Shown: positions 46,201-59,697 of the stretch, piece by piece
Layout: each line of letters opens with the position of its first letter
Numbering within the stretch: the stretch's first letter is position 1
Assembly: GCA_935421135.1 (NCBI GenBank)
Contig: OW285197.1
Location: 10,753,223 to 10,817,222 of the forward strand
Direction: 5' to 3'
Length of the DNA: 64,000 nt
Source of the DNA: Bugulina stolonifera
Lineage: Eukaryota > Bryozoa > Gymnolaemata > Cheilostomatida > Bugulidae
Notes under the pieces: generated by a model
Told to the model about the DNA's origin: nothing
Databases searched by the model: none
The model's input: the letters and a program-made list of their open reading frames with translations, nothing else
Program-made: the position numbers and the translations under genes

Positions 46201-49200
46201 GACCGCACCAAATCACAGAAACCATTACAATATTACATAAATAGTTTGTGTAGCAATACATGTGCAAACAGTGAATGTACTGCCAAGTTACAATGTCAAT
46301 ACTTTCACTGGGTGCATATTACGTTATTGTGGCTGTATACTCTCTATTACTACACATGCAGGACCGAAGTAGCAGGGAAAATTACATGTTGGACCAACTA
46401 CATGTACAATGTACAATTATGAAGATTCGCACAGCTATATCCTGGGCACTCCTCTATTTGCTAAAACGACATTCCTCTGGCATGAGTCAGGAAGTGACAA
46501 AAGCGTTACACATGCATGCTTACTCGATAGCTGCCAGCAACTTCTATTACAGAATTTTCTCCTCCTTGTATTAGACAACGGGGAGGAAGTTACAGAGAAA
46601 GAAAAAAATGTGAATAGAAATTCCTAGCGGCAACTAAGCACGCGCTATTTTGCATACATCTAAGGTTGGTGGGCATTGGAACTTGGGTTATGTGTGTCTA
46701 CTCTAAGGCTATTACACTGCTGATTACATCTAGTGAACAGTTAATGGAGTCGTTATGTTGGACATATAATAGTCAGCCAATCAATTCAGTCATACCAAAA
46801 GAGAATATTAACAAATCTGTGTAGGTAGAAAATAAAACTGACATAATAATGCTTTTGCTGTCTTAGGGTCATTTTCCTTTTGTGTCAATTTTCAGAAAAT
46901 CACCACTGATAGGTTGTCATTTATAACTGGCAGAGTTGATTGGCTGATTATGTTGTAACCATGGAAACAAACCTGATGCTATGGCCATTTGTATCTGTTT
47001 GTGCACACCACTGATTTCTATGAATAGAGTCAAACTTCGTTATAAGAATATGTGGTATACAACTCAAATTTCCGCTAATAATTTTTACTCGGCTTTCATG
47101 GCTTTGACAACCACACAATATGGTTACTGTTTTAGCTCAGCCCTTGTATTCTTAAAAAATGTTGACATATAATTACTTTACAAAAAGTTTGGCTGTTTGT
47201 TAGTGTGTAGGTAGGAATGAAGATGCATTGACTACAAGATTAATGGTTTTCCCATTTAAATGTCCTGCAGCGACCAGTAGATGAGAGAGGATAACTTCTA
47301 CATTGTACACAGTGCAATGTAACCTAGCCTCATACAATGAGTGTAGTACTATAAACAGTATAGAAAGGGTGAATCACCAACCTGCGGCTGCTTTCCCATA
47401 GATGACTGGAGCACTAAACCTCCTGTTACCACCCTGTAGACCAAGATCTGACTTCTGAGTCTTCAAAATAGGTTTTATATGTCTGGATTCCTCCCCACCC
47501 ATCTTTGAGTGAACAACTCTAGGATCTGAGACTAAAATACGAGCAGGTATTAACTCAACAGACATATTATTTACAGATTATGCTCAAATTGGTATTTTGG
47601 TTCAATCATATCACATGAACAATGCTAAAGCTAGCTTGGGTTTCTAATCCATTCTTATGGTACGATGCAATTATAGAAACGATGCAATTATAGAAACGTG
47701 GCCTAAGATTAATGCATAGGATATATTTTGGTTGCTGAGCTGGTGTAGTGGTGGCATGTTCTGTTCACTGTGCTAGGCGATTAGGTGCCGTAAAGGTCCC
47801 GGGTTCAAACCCCAGTCAGGGACTGGTATTTTCATGGATTTGAAACAAGTTTCTGACTGCTCAAAAATAATTTCCTTGCTGAAAAATATTTAGTTTGGGA
47901 GCTACTAGTAGTAATGACTCATATCTTCTATTTACCAAAGAGTAGTCCTGCTATGCTACACAATCATTGTGTAAATATTATTGTAAAATTAAAAACAAGT
48001 TTAAATTTCAAAATTGTATACTTTAGTTGATAAGAGTGTTATTACTTGGGCACCTGTTTGATTAATGTTTAATACAAGTGATTAAATGATAGATTAAGTT
48101 TTTAATGAGGATATCAACTACTGAATGGATAGCCTGAGGTACTTCAATACAAACGTCTGTATGTAATATGATCAATCCAAACTTTTTTAATAGCCTTAGA
48201 TCAAAACATGAGTATCAATATGGATACCATAATGCATGTGTATTACTGTTCGAAACTTGACTTTGTTTTGCAACCTTCCATATTTAATTTGGATTACTGT
48301 TGATGAAACTCAGTGGTACTGATCGGTAGAGGTTTTCTTTTGTGTCCATTTACCAAGATGGAAAACCTTTTTACAATGGCTGCCTACATTGAATGTAAAT
48401 TGGATTGGTCTAGAATATCCTAGTAAGACACCGAAGCATTTAAAATTAGCTACTTATATATTATAATCCAGGACTTTATTATCGCTTTTTTATTTCAATT
48501 ATCAGGAGTCAGAGTCAACCACTAACATAACATCACAAATTAGGTGGATATAATAGGCCTATATTATACTGCACGGCAAAGGGTGAAGGCAAAGACCCTC
48601 ACAGAAATCAATCTCAACCAGGGTCGCACAGCTGATACGGCTTTTAAGCATCACAACATTTATTATTAACTCTACAGAGAAAGTTCAACTACCGGAAAAG
48701 TTCAAAGTTGAAACATACATTACTTACGTTGTACATGATTACATGCCGAATTGAAAGTGAAACCAATGAATACCATAATTATTTTAGTTATAATATACAC
48801 TGTTATAATAAGCATAATTATAATAATTATACATTCTATGGTAGATGAGAGAGGACAACTTCTACAAGTGTAATGTTACGATGAATGAATGAGTACAGAC
48901 AAATGCAACTTATACATTGTGGCCTTGAGCAGATCAATACGGAAGCCCTTTGAACGTTGAAGTAAACTCACACTTATAGCATATTTACATACTGCCCTTT
49001 CCTCTAATGCACTAACCCAAGGTCCACAGAGAGTATCGGTGCTAAGCCTGGGTCCCAGCAGGGAGTTACTGCAATAAATATCTTACATGATTTCCCAGAA
49101 CAAACTGCTACTGTGAGCAGACGATTCCAGTACAAGGCTAGTCACTTAGTCAGAGTTCTAACATACAAAATTATATTGGCTTAACTTTCACAGTCACCCG

Positions 49201-52200
49201 CATTCATTGAAAGGTCTGAAACTCAGGCTAATATGTTTTAAACCTACTCGCACTTTTATCTTTTTATAGAGTCATACTCGTATGCTAATCTGCTGGGATT
49301 CTTTGAAAATATTTTTTTCCAGTTGCCTGCAACTACTATATTCTTGTTAACACATGTCTTGTGAGATGGAAACCAATGTGACACATCCACACTATAAGTT
49401 ACTTACTAGATGCTATACAATAATATAAATAGATCATGTACGCTATTACCATATACATGTACATATACTATTATTGCTATACATATAAACTTACATAGCA
49501 CACACATCATTGACTCATATATCTGCGGGCATCTATGATAGCATGTTGTAGGAGAGTAGCAATACCAAATAATAGTAACAGATAGTGAATAGGAAAGAGA
49601 GAGCAGATAACTCCTCATCAATGACATGTATATGAAGTAAGTTATCATACAATATTATATACATGTCTAATACAGCAAATACACTCAACAATATTAGACA
49701 GGCAACTGGTTTGTGTATAGATACTGTATAGTGTGGTGTGTAAAATAAACTACAATAAGAATAGCATAATATATCAATAAAGACTATTAGTATTATGTGT
49801 TGTAGTACATAAAACATACACATACATGTAGGCTATAGGTACGTATTATATATATCTATCATCTACACAGTTCTAAACAATGTAGATGTACTGTATAGTA
49901 TACCACTGACTGCTTTGCTAAGTGATATTCTAGACTGTGTGACAAGTAGATAAAAAATATCATGTAGCAGCAATGGCTTATCACTCTACACTAACGTTTC
50001 ATGTGTGTTTCATAGCCTTGGGTCTTGTGATCAACACCTCTAACTAGTCCTGCCATAGTTATGTTATGTGAACATCTACCAATGGTGAACATGTCACATA
50101 TTTCTATCTGTAACATCAATGTAGGCTAATTCTTTAAATGGCAAACATGAAAAGTGTTTACTATCTGTCTACCCGAATTAGTTTACTATTTAAATCCCGA
50201 TTCTGATTGGCTGAGAGCTTTGAGGCAGCATCAGCGGTATCAAGAGACATCACTTTAATAAAACAAAGCCATGAGTAATATTTACCTCTGTGCCCACATC
50301 GCTACACAATTTCTAGATGGACATAAATATACTGATCGGCTTGGTTATGAGAAAATAGTACAATCATTTGATTATATGACAGACGTGACACATGAACATG
50401 CTCACCTATTGATTGACCGTGAGTGACCAGCCAGAACCTAGCTAATACCTGGCATTTGTACATAGTTACTCAGGGTGTTTAGCATTGCGCTCCTAATGCT
50501 TTAAAATAGCCTAAGTTCCAGCACACTACACAATTACTTAGTATGAGAAAGCTGGTGATGTCTGATTGAACCAGCACTGACCTCTTGACTGCAACTTATT
50601 AACTAATTATATTAGTGTACATTGATCTCTAAGGTTTGTGAACCGGTTCTCTATATTTTTAGTCAAAGTGTCAATAAATAGAAACTTTACCACTAATGAG
50701 GAACATAAAACTGCATGGTTTGGAATCCTACAAGTTTGAAGGGTAAAATTAAAAAGATCAACACTGTATAGCCACATAGAACCCTGGGGTGGAGTATTTA
50801 CCACTCTACACTACTTCCTCTTTGACCTCAATATACCAGAGTGTAATTTAGCAATCTAGGTCTGTTTTGGTGGGAGGAGGAAGACAAATCAGCCGTTCAT
50901 CTTCTCGGGGAAAGGTTCGAGTCAGCACGTAGCTGAATAACCTCATAGCCAAATTTGGCGGCACCAAGAGTTTGCTTGTTCAACAAATAATGACATCAAT
51001 ATCTTAAAATTAACCAATCATCTACAAGGCTACAATCAGAAAGACTACACACTCATCTCCTATAATGTGTGGCTTTTATAACAAGTAAAAACACTTTCAA
51101 CACATTTAAGAAGATTGCAACACAACGCTCCAATGCAATACATGCTGACATAAATTAAATATAGCCCCATGCTGCCTTTCTGTGAAAACTAAGCTGAATG
51201 ATACAGATGAGTATCCGCCCTTTCATTAGAAAAAGCTACAAGTTTTAATAAAACAGTGAATAACCTGCGACAAGTGCCTCCAAGGTACCGATATAAATTT
51301 ATGTCTAGCTAGAAATGCAGCAGTAAACCATACATGCACTTAAGTACACAGCAATGTTCAGAGATACTAGGGAATTTGTGTGTTAGTTTGCAGCATCCAA
51401 CAGGTTTAGTTTTGGCAATTTCTCAGCTTTTGTTAGTGATGGATCAGTTGGCCAAACCACCATTTTCAAGATGAAACACGTCGTTAAACTAAGGGTGCTT
51501 TCGGCAGTGCGATGCATCATGATGCGTGATAATCATTACATCACATCACGAATCAAGCCACAACCAACAAATTTATAATTTCACTGCCGAACAGTGACCG
51601 TGATGCATCACAATATTCTATCGTATTCTATCCAATAAAATAGTAGTACTATCTGTGGTGATGCGTAGTTCTCTCAAATCAAGAAAACAGTGATGCGTGA
51701 ATATTTTTATTATTATTTTCAATTAATTTATTAAAAATAATCTGAAGCTGCTGAACACATTCGCATCACCCTAATATTTCAGGTGATGTATCGAACTGCC
51801 GAAAGCACCCTAAGAAATACATGTAGATTATTCAAGTGTGTTACAGATGTCATAGACGTTTTGAATTAATGAAAATTTGTCCAATGCTTTGTTTAATGCA
51901 AAAACAATATGTGACAGTTTTTCATGCATATAGAAGCATATTCATGAAATTTTAAAAGAAAATTTAAATAATAATTTATTTTCTATATGCATGTAGGTTG
52001 TCTCTCTTTATGTAAGGATGCCATTGTGTCTGCACACTAAGAGTTGAACACTCGGTATAATTGCTATTACAACTATGGTAACAGCTGTACGTTGCGCGTC
52101 ATTTTACGTTATGATATGCAGCGAAGACACGATGGTGACATTTGTTATGTATTGTGACCTCTAGACCAGCACCTAGGACAAATATTGTAGAATAACAGAT

Positions 52201-55200
52201 TGCTTTCTCTTGATAATTATCATTGCCAAAAATACTTTAAAGAAAAGCGCCAGCATAACATTCCCACAATGCTTGAACAATCCCCTAGTGACGAAAACGG
52301 ATTTATCCGCTCAACTAACTTATAGAAAACATCCCTGCACACCATTATGTCCATAATAGTCCAGGCATCACGTGTATCGGCACATCAGCACGAGGTGTTC
52401 ATGTAAACAAAATGTTGTGTAACAAAGTATTCTAGCTGGAATTATCCCCAAAGGGATTCCAGAATCCAATATTTCTTTGTGTCCGTAGCACTTGGCCTAA
52501 TGCTAGGGAAACAAACTATACAGTCAATGATATCCACTTTTCTCCGATCTACACCTCCCAAGTCTGTGTACCCAACCCATGAGTACAATAACATAAAATT
52601 GAATTATCAAATCTTACTAAAATGACTGGATTTGTTAGTGATTGCCTGTAGAACTTAGGCTAAGCCCTACACCATGCTGATTCTTGTCAAAGGCACGAAG
52701 TTCATGAAGCTGAGGGTAAATGCAGCATCTTTTGATTGGTCTATATCACTCACAGGCCATCCAGGTTTATGCTTTCCAGCAATCATTCTTAATTTAACGA
52801 TAAAATGCTGATGAAGAACAGCTTTAAGATGGATTTTTCGTCAATTAGGTTATTTAAATATTTTAATGGAAAACTGCGCTTAATTTCAATTTCAGAGCAC
52901 ATGTCCACCATTTATTCAAGAACATCCTGTTGAGTCCCATGAACTATACACACAGTGCAATACAGATCGAGATACGGCCTCGACTTGCAAGACTTGAGCT
53001 ACTCTGGCAGTTGTGCACCTATAATATAACAGACTATAATATTACCTTCTTCTTCAAAGAATAGACAGTCTATAATGTCAAGTAGTGACTTCTGCTGGAG
53101 AAGATTTCAATCGACTGAGCTTTCGTTTACGGTTTGAAGATTGAGTAATTCACCATCAAGCAAGCAGTGCCAGTGAGATGCCGTGGTTTAAAATGTGTTT
53201 GTGTAAATCATAATATTGATCAACCAGTAGATACAGACTTGCCAACTGCTACCATACATGTAATAAAACAGACATGCCAACTTATTGTAACACAGTAACC
53301 AATAGCAACAGCCAGCAATTCCATAATTTTGCTTTTTTTCAAGAGAATGTTGGCGTAAAAATATACATTGTATAGTTCTTTGATGACATCATGATGTAGG
53401 AAATCTGACCTTCCGGTGACGAACCGATAATGGCTGATAATCAGCCGTAGTTATATTATTGCTTGTGGGTACTCAGTTTAAACCATCTAAGCAAATCAAG
53501 TTGCATTGAATCATATTTTTCTGCAAAAACTTTGAAAACTGGCAAATTTAACTAATTATTTTATAAATTTCTAGCTAAGGTTATCTTAGCCTCCTGCCTG
53601 CTATAAACAGCAGAAGATATGAATGAGCGTGTTGCAAAATACTTTTTTCGTCTATGTTCATTTATTTTAACATAAATCTAAGTAATTTGCTGGAACTTGG
53701 TCTAGCGGCGACAATTAGGTAGGCATGTAAAACATAGCCTCAAGTCAGTGCTGTGAAGAAAACTCGCACACGTATATCTGTAGGAGTGCAGGCTACATTT
53801 CCGTAGTGTATAACACGTATGTGTGTGTAATTGCATATAGACTCTGTGCTTAGGACACATCTTCCCCTTCCTTGTTGGAAGTAGTACCATTGATTTCTTC
53901 TCACCTACCATATGTAAATGACCCTCGAAGTTGGTGATTTGTTTATTGATTTCATAGTAAATATCTCATTGCAATCAGCTTCAAAGTTTAATTAACTTTT
54001 CTAATCAGTGAAATGCATCAATTCTGATTGCTGAGTCCGACACGGTATGTAAACCGAACACAATACAGAAAAGTATAACTTAGCCTATATACACATGTAT
54101 TCCACAGTATTCCACTATTTGGTGATAGTTATACCGTCAATGCTAGAAACAAATTTAAAATGATCGTTTTGTTAACAATTTTCAACAGAACGGCAGAACT
54201 TTAATATCTAGAAAACTTTGGTTTGTGAATGCTGATTTACAAATACAGCGACATAACGTACTCGTTGACATGGAATACTAAATCTCATCTTTACCACTTT
54301 GTTTGTTAGTTGTCTGATAACAGTTGGGGGTGGATTTTGCATATTGTTTACTTATTTCATGTTTGTATTTATAATAATTATGCTGGTAACTGGTTGTTGA
54401 CACTCAGATACCATAACAAATGCTGTTGTGGGATTGAAGAGAGAATCAAACAACTATCACGATTGTTAGCCTGATGACACTCCCTATAGCTACTTGGGGG
54501 ACACCGGCTATGATACTCTATCACAATGCATAGATAGCCCCAGTTCTTATAGTTGAAATTAGATTTGCAAATGACAGAAAATTAAACGTTTCCCAAATGG
54601 CCAAGGCACATGCAAACAAACATGTAAATCATGGGATAATTTGTTGCAGTTGTCAGCACGACAACGATTGCATGGCTAGATTATAACCACTCAGTACACT
54701 ATTGTATGTAAAGGTAGAACAAATGCGTTGAGCACGCTGCGCCTGTAGCGTTTGAACATAGGCTCAAGTTTAGAAGTGGCGGTACACTCTGTGTGCCTTA
54801 GCGTACCTTCGCTTCGAACACTGACTAAATGGCATTGACATAATGTTTATATCAACAACGGCTCAAACCCTGGATAGGAAAAGCGTCTTTTCAATTTTTA
54901 CGTTTTGGCACATATGAACTATGGCTAGTAGTGCTGTAACTCATATTCAATACTGAATTAGTTACTAACTAAACCATGTTTCAAGGACCTGATCTGTCAG
55001 GAACAGAGTTGCAATGGGACGAGATGTCATCAATATCCCATCTACTGCTGACGTAAATACAACTGTAGTAATTATTATTTTAATATTCTGTAAAGGCAGC
55101 TAATTAGTAGTTACATTACATAATGCTATCATTCTGTTGAATGTATATACTTTTATAATAATTATAATTATATATGTATATATATAATTATTATATAGTA

Positions 55201-56722
55201 TAGTAGTTGATTACTACTTTTCTATTGATTCTGGTATAACTACTAAGGAGGATGTATATCATGTATAATAATAATAATATATTGACCCTTCATATTACAA
55301 TGTAGAAGATGAAGATGTGCAGTTGTAGGAATTTTTGCAAAGTTAACTACTTAGCTAGTAGTTATAATAGAAATGTGAGGTTTGAATGTACATGTATGTG
55401 TGTAGAATGTTACTGAGCAACACTTATCTCAACTTTGTGCTGAATATTCCATCGACTACCAAAATTTTGCATTTTTTGGAAAAATAATTTTAATGGTAGT
55501 TTGCGTTTTAATTTTCAAATACAGCACATGTGCATTAGTAGTAATATGTAATGGATGTGTTGTAGCCTATAGTTCTGGAGCACTCAGGATAATAGAAGTG
55601 TGACAAAATGGGAGAGGACAACTTCTAAAAATTTATAGTTCATGGGTGCCCATGATATATAGTCAAGGTACAACTACTCACTATAGTAACGGGCACTCAT
55701 AAGCTAAAAATGTGTAATAAGGAATTGTCCTCTTCCATATTGTTTTAGTTTAGGGAGAGGACAACTTCATGTTATGACTATTAGTTATTAGACTCCTCCA
55801 ATGAACAGAGCTACTCACCTGTAGAGTCACAGATGGAGGTACAGCGGAGTTCTTCATATTTCTCTCCCATTTGCTGGCTGACTGTACTAATAGTATGAAT
55901 GTAAATAATTGTATGTTTAAGGGGAATGGAGGCCACCACCTTCACCACATAGTTTAGAAACCCATGCTAGCCACACCCACATTTATAATACAATTTCCAC
56001 ACCAGCACCTTTACTAATACCTAGCATACTATAGAGGTATGGGGAAGCGACTCTCAATAATGAGCCTTAGCTTCTAACTTACTCGAGCTTACTTACCGGG
56101 GGGTTGGATGAAGCCCACATGTTTAGACAGTTTATCAAATAGACCGTGTCTTTGTCTATATGTTTCATCATCATCTGTTTCATCCTTCAGCAAGGCGGAG
56201 CTGTCCTCTGTGGACTCATCGTCACTGGATGACGATACACGAGATATCTTACGAGATGAAATCTGTTGTTTGACGACTCTAAGAGATCCAGTAGAAACAT
56301 TCTTACAACCAATAAGCTTTGAGTCTTCTAAAGACGTTTTCTGATACCTGGTAGGGAGATAATAATCGTTTATGCTATTATATAGGTCTGTAAATGAGCA
56401 TTCATTGCAACAATTGACACCAAGTAAATGAGATGACAACTCCAAACTAATAATGGTTTGTGTGATACCATGAGGAGCTATTAATAGAATGTAGCACTAA
56501 ATGCTCAGTGCTAAGCCCAATAAAAGTACGAGAGTCTTCCTTTACCACCCCTACCAAATCTGACACATTGATTGTTAACTACAGTCTATGTTCAGCTACA
56601 ACTCACCAGTTGAGAGAGTACTTTCTTCTTATAACGATGAGGGAGACAGCGACACCCCCGAGTAGCACCAACACTATCACCACAGCTATTATCCCGAGTG
56701 TTACAGGTTCCAATCCTATCAT
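40208..56722 (-). CDS. synaptotagmin-like tandem C2 membrane protein
   Basis: Twelve minus-strand exons (56722-56607, 56347-56097, 55881-55819, 47531-47382, 44998-44945, 43595-43387, 43065-42933, 42614-42471, 42101-41929, 41567-41447, 41154-40964, 40348-40208) join in phase to 581 codons plus TGA. An in-frame TAA precedes the ATG. Residues ~8-31 are one membrane segment (LGIIAVVIVLVLLGGVAV), followed by basic residues and a long Ser/Glu-rich linker. C2A starts near residue 295 (IGIIFLTVCLTTDTNLLKV) and includes YFTVFVSGS and CSLYDYDQF. C2B starts MGELLFSLKCTK, contains GKKYKKKRT (polybasic strand) and ends with WHQL (571-574), the synaptotagmin C-terminal signature. Calcium ligands are incomplete: C2A keeps DYD but has RSPYF where SDPYV is usual; C2B has VDLCK for the DYD loop. 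Calcium-independent membrane trafficking is inferred. The paralogue type is unclear. Confidence 0.9.
40535..40827 (+). mobile_element. complete tRNA-derived SINE, 293 bp, in synaptotagmin intron 11
   Basis: Flanked by an exact 20-bp target duplication (TATATCAGTTATATTTGTAG at 40515-40534 and 40828-40847). The head has A box TGGCTGAGTGG (40545-40555) and a perfect B box GGTTCGAATCC (40589-40599). The body shares GGTGGTGTTAGGAAGAGCA and CACAATTGCTCCTG with the element at 26857. The exact duplication implies a young insertion by LINE machinery. Confidence 0.92.
42598..42660 (-). repeat. 38-bp duplication of the exon 8 3' splice site
   Basis: The acceptor and first ~25 nt of exon 8 are repeated 38 bp upstream on the coding strand (second TTTCTGCAG GTTTCC at 42652). 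Using the distal acceptor adds 38 nt and shifts the frame, so only the proximal acceptor gives C2A. Confidence 0.7.
45422..46229 (+). mobile_element. solo LTR, plus orientation, in synaptotagmin intron 4
   Basis: 808 bp beginning TGTGATGG and ending CCATTACA, with a 4-bp ATAT duplication on each side. It has a TATA box (CTATATAAAGGGC, ~45901) and AATAAA at 45956-45961, in LTR order U3-R-U5. It is markedly richer in GC than the surroundings near 45790-45895 (GACCGCAC, GTCGGCCG). Same family as 18358-19107. The 154-codon open frame inside runs through the promoter and is not a gene. Confidence 0.85.
46230..47381. other. rest of synaptotagmin intron 4
   Basis: No conserved exon or recognisable element seen. 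Open frames at 46275-46627 (plus) are short, lack splice context and have no familiar motif. Confidence 0.5.
47728..47860 (+). mobile_element. tRNA-headed SINE, second family
   Basis: A box TGGTGTAGTGG (47741-47751) and B box GGTTCAAACC (47802-47811) about 50 bp apart. CACTGTGCTAGGCGATTAGG is shared with the fragment at 33688. No clear target duplication or A-tail, so the 3' end is uncertain. Confidence 0.65.
51493..51810. mobile_element. PIF/Harbinger-type MITE, 318 bp
   Basis: Terminal inverted repeats GGGTGCTTTCGGCAGT and ACTGCCGAAAGCACCC are flanked by TAA on both sides (51490-51492, 51811-51813). A 3-bp TWA duplication with G-rich TIRs is typical of PIF/Harbinger. The interior repeats GATGCATCA and GTGATGCGT subterminal motifs. 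No coding capacity. Confidence 0.85.
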
Positions 56723-56906
56723 TGCCACTGATTAAATGTATCAGTCAGCAATCAACACTGTATTCCCTCTACATGGATCTACAAAAGAGAAGATAACTCA
56801 CTTGTTTACTTGTGCTGGATGAACAGAATTTAAAAACACCCAGAATGCAATGCGAGCTCAATAATTCAACATCATGAGTACTGTTAAGCAATAATTAGCA
56901 TCCAAG
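56723..56906. promoter_or_regulatory. short bidirectional intergenic region
   Basis: 184 bp separate the synaptotagmin start codon (minus) from the putative secreted-peptide start codon (plus). Such spacing suggests a shared promoter or overlapping 5' UTRs, or a further upstream untranslated exon for one gene. No strong core element stands out. Confidence 0.35.
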
Positions 56907-59277
56907 ATGTCACCAATCTTAGCCTTGGTTCTAGTAGTCTTACTAAACGGGTGTTCGGAGCAACCCACCAATAAATGTAATATATTTCTGTAAAACACAA
57001 AAAGCACATAAACAGCCGTTATCCGATTTGAAATCATAAATCATGCACATATTGAGTTAATTTTATCACTCACAAGTAACAGCTTGTCATAAGCAAAGAA
57101 TGCGTTCAAGAGGGAATATTATTTGCAAACATCTTTCAAAGCTAATGCAACTTTAAAGTAGACTTCAAGTCGCACAAAACGACCCAACTCTTGATGCGCA
57201 ATATAGATAAGACAATCAGTATCTGAATATTTAGCCTGAGATCATTCTCTTGTGAAATGTTTGTTCCAGTCTTTTGGGTCTAAGGCTAATTTGTCAGTTT
57301 GTGAATTCGTTATTTCCTATTACATGCACATGTAATCATTGGCTAACAATGTTTTAAATTATGTAAGTATTCACAAGGTTTGTCATAGTAGACATGTGCG
57401 CCTGCCCAGGATGAGAATTCATTCATCACCAATAAGGTCTTTATTATGTAGGAATTGCCTTCTCTTTGTAAGAAAACTAATACTTGTAGATATATTATGT
57501 AGATGAGGAATAGCATACCTACAATGTAGGTATACCTTCAGTTCGGAAAACAACCAATAAACAACTACACCCCTCCCCAATGTTTAGATTGTATACAGGT
57601 GTGATTCAGTCGGTGATTTCCTAGTAAAACTAACAAAATATTGTCATATTTCACACTTCCTGTTAAGTGGAACATGGAAATACTTCAACCATTACACAGA
57701 CCTTCTCACATACAGTACTTACGGTTGACCCAAATAAAATTTGCCATATTATCAGAAAATCGGTCAACATTTTATACTACATGTACTTTCTCAGACAACG
57801 AGAGCTTACATAACTATATTATATAACTTTGTGAAGGATGATTCTTCGGATTAGCCAAGAGGGAGTTTATTAGTCTAATCCCATATGATTGGCGTCAGAC
57901 ATGGCGTCAGCAAGGACAGTATGAAAACATAGCTTAAACACTGAACTGCACACAGATTGCTCAGGCAAATTTGATAAGGGATAAAGTAAATCTCAATACT
58001 TCACTAATTAGTAATCATGCAAATGCAATTCTAAGGAACTGGTACTGGCTCTTACACCATATATGCTGCCTATAGCCTTAGCTGTCAACAGATTGAACCC
58101 ATATACTGTGGTATGACATCAGTAAAGAGCACTTGAAGGGTACTGTCAACTTTCACAGACCCATTGGTCAGCACTACATGTACATGAACATGCCTCCAGT
58201 GCAAAATGTAGCCTATCTGACTGGGCTCTCTATATTGAGCCTACGGATTGCCATCAGCTATATTCTTTACATGATGCAGAGGACTAACAACATATATGTG
58301 TCTTTTTCAGAGATTTACACAGTCAAAAAAATACAGAAAGATAACAGACCTAACCCTTTTTGCAAATAAATTACGAATAGGTTAGGTTGTAGGTTAAAAA
58401 TTGTCATTTCCATAATAGCAATGGGTGATTCTTACACTAGTGACCTTATGACCTCATGACCTTATGACCTTAAATCCGATGAGGCATCAACCTATGCGGT
58501 CAAACGTGATGATCAAAGTTACTGAAATAATATTGTTGGTCAATTATTTAAATTATTAAAACATTAAAAGAAAATGATAAGAAATTCCTAGAAGCTCGTT
58601 GATCGGATGATTGTAAGACTTGTAGTTGACAAAGCAGCAGAGTATGAGTTCTCGGAAACCGTTGTCAGCGACTACACTCTAATGATCATAGAAACAAAAG
58701 TTAACGCTCAGCCAGGTCAGGGCGGCACGTAAAAGTGAGGACAACATATTAATCGGATTTGAGTTTGCCGTGATTAGTAACTCAGCTACGTTTCTTTCAC
58801 CAACCCTTCCTCTACCCCATCCTCTACATACTGCAACACGCGTATACACATGCACAATGTAGGTATATAAATGTGTAGGTACATGTAGTTGTCCGATTGG
58901 ATACAGTGCATATGCTTAGGCACTAGGCATAAAACACCTGGTGGTATAATAACGATGAAGTTAGTTGCAAATTAACGCTAGATATGGTTACCGGAACTCA
59001 ACTCAAGTTCCTTAGTTTTAATTAAATGCTAATCTGTCTTAGCTACTATTATTTGTGTTGTAAAAAGAGATTTTTCCTTTTAGATCCAGGGTATATACAA
59101 CATAAACATGTGTCCAATGAACTAGACGTATATCGACAGTTAGTAGCAGCAGCAGTATCTAATGCTTGCTCAAAGAACTTCTATCTCTGTTCACAACTAA
59201 ACAATCTATCAACAGCTTGTGCTATTATTGCAGTAACACAGAGTAGTAATGCTACAGTATATGAAATTATTAGATAA
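56907..59277 (+). CDS. putative small secreted peptide, two exons (87 residues)
   Basis: Exon 56907-56976 encodes MSPILALVLVVLLNGCSEQP then TNK, a convincing signal peptide with a likely cleavage near NGCS. It ends at AAAT then GTAATA with one base left over. Exon 59084-59277 follows a strong polypyrimidine acceptor (TTTTTCCTTTTAG) and needs exactly one base. The join gives a mature part containing HKHVSNELDVYRQLV, NACSKNFYLCS and LSTACAIIAVTQ, ending EIIR and TAA. Four or five cysteines and N-glycosylation motifs (NLS, NAT) suit an extracellular product. Family not recognised. The donor is weak and the 2.1-kb intron unproven. Confidence 0.45.
58441..58470 (+). promoter_or_regulatory. four direct repeats of TGACCT spaced by 2 bp
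   Basis: TGACCT occurs at 58441, 58449, 58457 and 58465, each separated by two bases. On the minus strand this is a run of AGGTCA half-sites in DR2 arrangement, the recognition pattern of nuclear receptor dimers. It could instead be an 8-bp microsatellite. Confidence 0.4.
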
Positions 59278-59581
59278 TAGACTTACTCCATATTTTTGGG
59301 TTATTATTAGAATATATTCAGCATGTAAATGTCAACCTACATGTTTATTCTCACTTTCAGTGTAATATATAAGTTTGACTACCTACTAACTAGTTAATAT
59401 TGAGCTGGGGATATCATGTAACACTGCAATACTCAACTTATGAATATGAATAATTAATTATACAATCACCTACCTTGTAATAAGCTATCATAATAAATTA
59501 TATGCATTGTAAGTAAATCGAAGAGCTATTCCCAAGAGTGCATACATTACACGTGTACTATACACAGCTTTTGTGTAGCTA

Positions 59582-59697
59582 ACCTGCATGTACATGTCAT
59601 TCTGGTATAACCTGCAAGCACATGTCATTCTAGTATAACCTGCAAGTACATGTCATTCTGGTATAACCTTGCATGCACATGTCATTTTAGCATAAAT
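59582..59697. repeat. 28-29-bp tandem repeat, four copies
   Basis: Units contain CACATGTCATTCTAGTATAA and CCTGCA with small variations. It lies between the two candidate last exons of the secreted-peptide gene. Confidence 0.8.

Larger units (their letters stand above)
47532..55818. other. synaptotagmin intron 3 (8.3 kb)
   Basis: A long AT-rich intron. It contains a SINE (47728-47860) and a Harbinger-like MITE (51493-51810). An AT palindrome at 55150-55200 is made of TATAATAATTA-type runs. I found no exon with both splice sites and phase continuity. The hydrophobic frames near 49406-49823 are AT-rich chance frames. Confidence 0.55.

Noticed and set aside
47735..47815. A functional tRNA gene
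   Set aside because: tRNA-like head shared with a fragment at 33688 and extended 3' sequence; better as a SINE.
56108..56344. 78-codon Ser-rich plus-strand open frame
   Set aside because: Antisense shadow of synaptotagmin exon 2.
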